Shown here one piece after another: positions 62,198 through 64,000 of a DNA stretch of 64,000 bases. Source of the DNA: Leucobacter sp042726155 (GTDB lineage: Bacteria; Actinomycetota; Actinomycetes; Actinomycetales; Microbacteriaceae); assembly GCF_042726155.1 (NCBI RefSeq), contig NZ_JBHXHV010000002.1, forward strand, positions 62,001-126,000, given 5' to 3'. A program made the translations under genes and the position numbers. The notes beneath the pieces are model-generated. The model saw only the letters and a program-made list of their open reading frames with translations. It was not told the DNA's origin and did no database searches. Position 1 is the first letter of the stretch; each line of letters starts with the position of its first letter.

Positions 62198-63007
62198 ATG
62201 ACGAACCACGACACGCCCGTTACCGCTGACCCGAACGAGTGGCGCAGCTACGACGAATTCGCCGCGGGTATCGACACGTACCGGCTTCCGAACAGCGACC
62301 TCGACGGCCGCTCCCTTACGCTGACCCTCGACGACGGCGCGACGATGTCGCTCGCATTCTCAGCGAGCGAGGTGGCGTGGCAGGCTGACGGCGCGATCGC
62401 CTCCGGCGGCGAGCGCCGCGACCCCTACGACGCGGTGCGGGTGCGCTCCGATGTCGTGTTTGTGAATTTGCCACTCGAGTCCCGCGAACGGGAATCGCTC
62501 ACGATTGTGTTTTCGGAGACCACGCACCGCGCGCTCGTCGTCCGTTCCACGATCGCGGCGGAGGAGACCGCGGGTGAGCCGCAGGTCGGCCAGACGTTCT
62601 GGGCGGCTGTCACCGACGGCGGCTCCCCCACGGGCGATGCACCTGCGGCCTCGCGCGACCTCATCGGCAAACGCAACCTGTACCGCTACAGCCCCGAGCA
62701 CCTGTACGAGCACGTGTACATTTCAAGCCAGCGCTACGCGTGGCAGTGCGTGCAGGGTGTGCAGCGTGGGCACGGCGACATGGATATGTCGACCGTGTGG
62801 AAGTTTGCCGATGGTCTCTACCTGTTCTGCTTCCGCGAGTTCCGCATCGCGGTCGCCAGTGTGTGGCTGCATGACCTCGGCTATGCCCTGCGCACCACGG
62901 GCATCTTCCTGGGCCTCAATGGCGAGGGGGCTGCCGAGCAGTCGCGGGCGGGTGGCCACATTTACCCCATCGGGTCGGTCGACTACCCCGACGTGCAACC
63001 CGTTTGA
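62198..63007 (+). CDS. MoaF family protein
   Basis: 269 residues with both MoaF halves: N-terminal (about 12-125, EWRSYDEFAAGIDTYRLP and LTLDDG) and C-terminal (about 155-265, YRYSPEHLYEHVYISSQRYAWQCV and GLYLFCFREFRI). Despite the molybdenum-cofactor name, MoaF was described in Klebsiella in connection with a monoamine-inducible protein (recalled, not checked). The fold is probably calycin-like. It is followed 56 bp later by a solute-binding protein, so it may assist use of the imported compound. The start follows AAAGGA by about ten bases. Confidence 0.8.
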   Translation: MTNHDTPVTADPNEWRSYDEFAAGIDTYRLPNSDLDGRSLTLTLDDGATMSLAFSASEVAWQADGAIASGGERRDPYDAVRVRSDVVFVNLPLESRERESLTIVFSETTHRALVVRSTIAAEETAGEPQVGQTFWAAVTDGGSPTGDAPAASRDLIGKRNLYRYSPEHLYEHVYISSQRYAWQCVQGVQRGHGDMDMSTVWKFADGLYLFCFREFRIAVASVWLHDLGYALRTTGIFLGLNGEGAAEQSRAGGHIYPIGSVDYPDVQPV

Positions 63008-63063
63008 GCGGCGCAGCCGTACCAAGAAACTCACCCCTGATCACCCTGTTGAGAGGACACACT

Positions 63064-64000
63064 ATGAAGAACCGCTTTATTGCGGCCGCGGCGCTCACCG
63101 CCACCGCCGCGCTCGCGCTCTCCGGTTGCGCGGGCGGAGGTGGCGGTGGCGGCGAGGGCGCACCCATCGTTCTCGGCTCGGTCAATACCCTGAGTGGTGC
63201 AGCCACGTTCCCTGAGGCAAGCGCGGCGGCCAAGGCCGTGTTCGATCGCGTCAATGACGACGGCGGCATCAACGGGCACAAGATCGAGTACAAGACGGTC
63301 GACGACAAGGGCGACCCTGCATCGGCCACGGCGGCGGCGCGTGAGCTCGTCGGCAGCGACGAGGTCGTCGCGCTCGTCGGTGGCGCTTCGCTGATCGAGT
63401 GCGAGATTAACCAGGACTATTACACGCAGGAAGGCGTGCTCTCTGTTCCCGGCATCGGCGTCGATACCGGCTGCTTTGACTCTCCGAACATTGCCCCGGC
63501 TAACCTCGGCCCGTTCAACGATATGACGCTGACGCTGCTGAACGGTTCGGAGAATCTCGGCCTCGACAACATCTGCGTGCTGCTCGAAATCGCTGGCTCG
63601 ACGAAGCCCTCGTACCTCGCTGGCGTTGAGAAGTGGACGGAGATCACCGGCAAGAAGCCGCTGCTCGTCGATGACAGCCTGCCGTACGGCGGCTCCGACT
63701 ACACGCCCTACATTGTGAAGGCCAAGAACGCCGGCTGCAAGGCGATTGCCGTGAACGGCATCGAGCCCGATGCCATCGGTCAAGTCAAGGCGGCGCAGGC
63801 GCAGGGCTGGGACGACGTCTCCTTCCTCTTCCTGACGAGTGTCTACAGTGAGAATTTCGCGTCCGCGCTCGATTGGACCGGCAAGGGCGTGCACGTACCC
63901 GCCGAGTTCTACCCCTTTACCGAGGACAGTGACGTCAATGCCGATTGGAAGTCGCTGATGCAAGACAATGACATTCCGCTGACCTCATTCAGCCAGGGCG
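63064..64000 (+). CDS. Branched-chain amino-acid-type ABC substrate-binding lipoprotein, partial
   Basis: The gene continues beyond the right edge; 312 codons are visible with no interruption. Lipoprotein signal with lipobox LALSGCAG (Cys about residue 22), a Gly run, then the Leu/Ile/Val-binding type I fold: PIVLGSVNTLSGAATFPEA (about 35-53), NDDGGINGHKIEYKTVDD (about 66-83) and VVALVGG. Such proteins (LivJ-like) feed LivHMGF-type importers, whose genes probably follow outside the window. The ligand may be an aromatic acid or amine-related compound given the neighbours (inference). GAGAGGA precedes the ATG. Confidence 0.9.
   Translation, partial: MKNRFIAAAALTATAALALSGCAGGGGGGGEGAPIVLGSVNTLSGAATFPEASAAAKAVFDRVNDDGGINGHKIEYKTVDDKGDPASATAAARELVGSDEVVALVGGASLIECEINQDYYTQEGVLSVPGIGVDTGCFDSPNIAPANLGPFNDMTLTLLNGSENLGLDNICVLLEIAGSTKPSYLAGVEKWTEITGKKPLLVDDSLPYGGSDYTPYIVKAKNAGCKAIAVNGIEPDAIGQVKAAQAQGWDDVSFLFLTSVYSENFASALDWTGKGVHVPAEFYPFTEDSDVNADWKSLMQDNDIPLTSFSQG

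Noticed and set aside
62198..63007. Molybdenum-cofactor biosynthesis role for the MoaF protein
   Set aside because: No other cofactor-synthesis or molybdoenzyme gene is nearby; the name alone is weak evidence and the monoamine context fits better.

Overview
The window is a chromosomal segment of a high-GC Gram-positive bacterium, most likely an actinobacterium of the Microbacteriaceae (Leucobacter-like). The evidence is GC-rich third codon positions throughout, frequent GTG/TTG starts behind strong Shine-Dalgarno sites, and actinobacterial family types such as the DUF3516 helicase, a DUF4349 lipoprotein, the TM0106-type RecB/helicase fusion and an AldR-like Lrp/AsnC regulator facing ald. The genus is inference. 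I see no tRNA, rRNA, CRISPR array, insertion sequence or phage gene; the content is metabolic and transport genes with many regulators.

Layout. 0-2 kb: end of an ABC exporter and a Ppx/GppA phosphatase. 2-8.5 kb: two processive family 2 glycosyltransferases, a small membrane protein, a GntR regulator and an exported GH18 protein with two carbohydrate-binding modules, probably a cell-envelope or exopolysaccharide locus. 8.5-16 kb: DUF3516 helicase, DUF2130 coiled-coil protein, ABC exporter, Old Yellow Enzyme. 16-23.6 kb: a tightly packed six-gene operon (unrecognised 853-aa protein, M19 dipeptidase-like protein lacking part of its metal site, and a complete polar amino-acid-type ABC importer) facing an IclR regulator across an AT-rich region with a palindromic operator candidate. 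23.6-30.3 kb: winged-helix protein, Na+/H+ antiporter, Lrp regulator and alanine dehydrogenase, an orphan 161-aa protein, an aminotransferase. 30.3-35.4 kb: RecB-like nuclease/helicase and a GNAT-AAA ATPase fusion. 35.4-41 kb: an ABC amino-acid importer with an unusual FMN alpha-hydroxyacid oxidase, divergent from a PucR regulator. 41-45.5 kb: RGG-tailed DEAD-box helicase, MFS transporter, DUF4349 lipoprotein. 45.5-51.7 kb: amine oxidase, two APC permeases and an aldehyde dehydrogenase, which together look like amine or amino-acid uptake followed by oxidation to an acid. 51.7-64 kb: a MobA-like aromatic hydroxylase with an IclR regulator, a ThDP enzyme, a TetR-controlled small-molecule kinase plus class III aminotransferase/phospho-lyase pair, an AraC/FeaR-type regulator, an ICL/PEP-mutase family enzyme, a MoaF-family protein and the start of a branched-chain amino-acid-type binding protein.

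The theme is nitrogen and carbon scavenging: at least three solute-uptake systems are each paired with their own enzymes and a dedicated regulator, several with clear palindromic operators. The best candidates for undescribed biology are the IclR-controlled importer / M19-like / 853-aa operon (16.0-23.6 kb), the GNAT-AAA fusion, the glycosyltransferase/GH18 locus, and a family of intergenic palindromes present in two copies about 41 kb apart.
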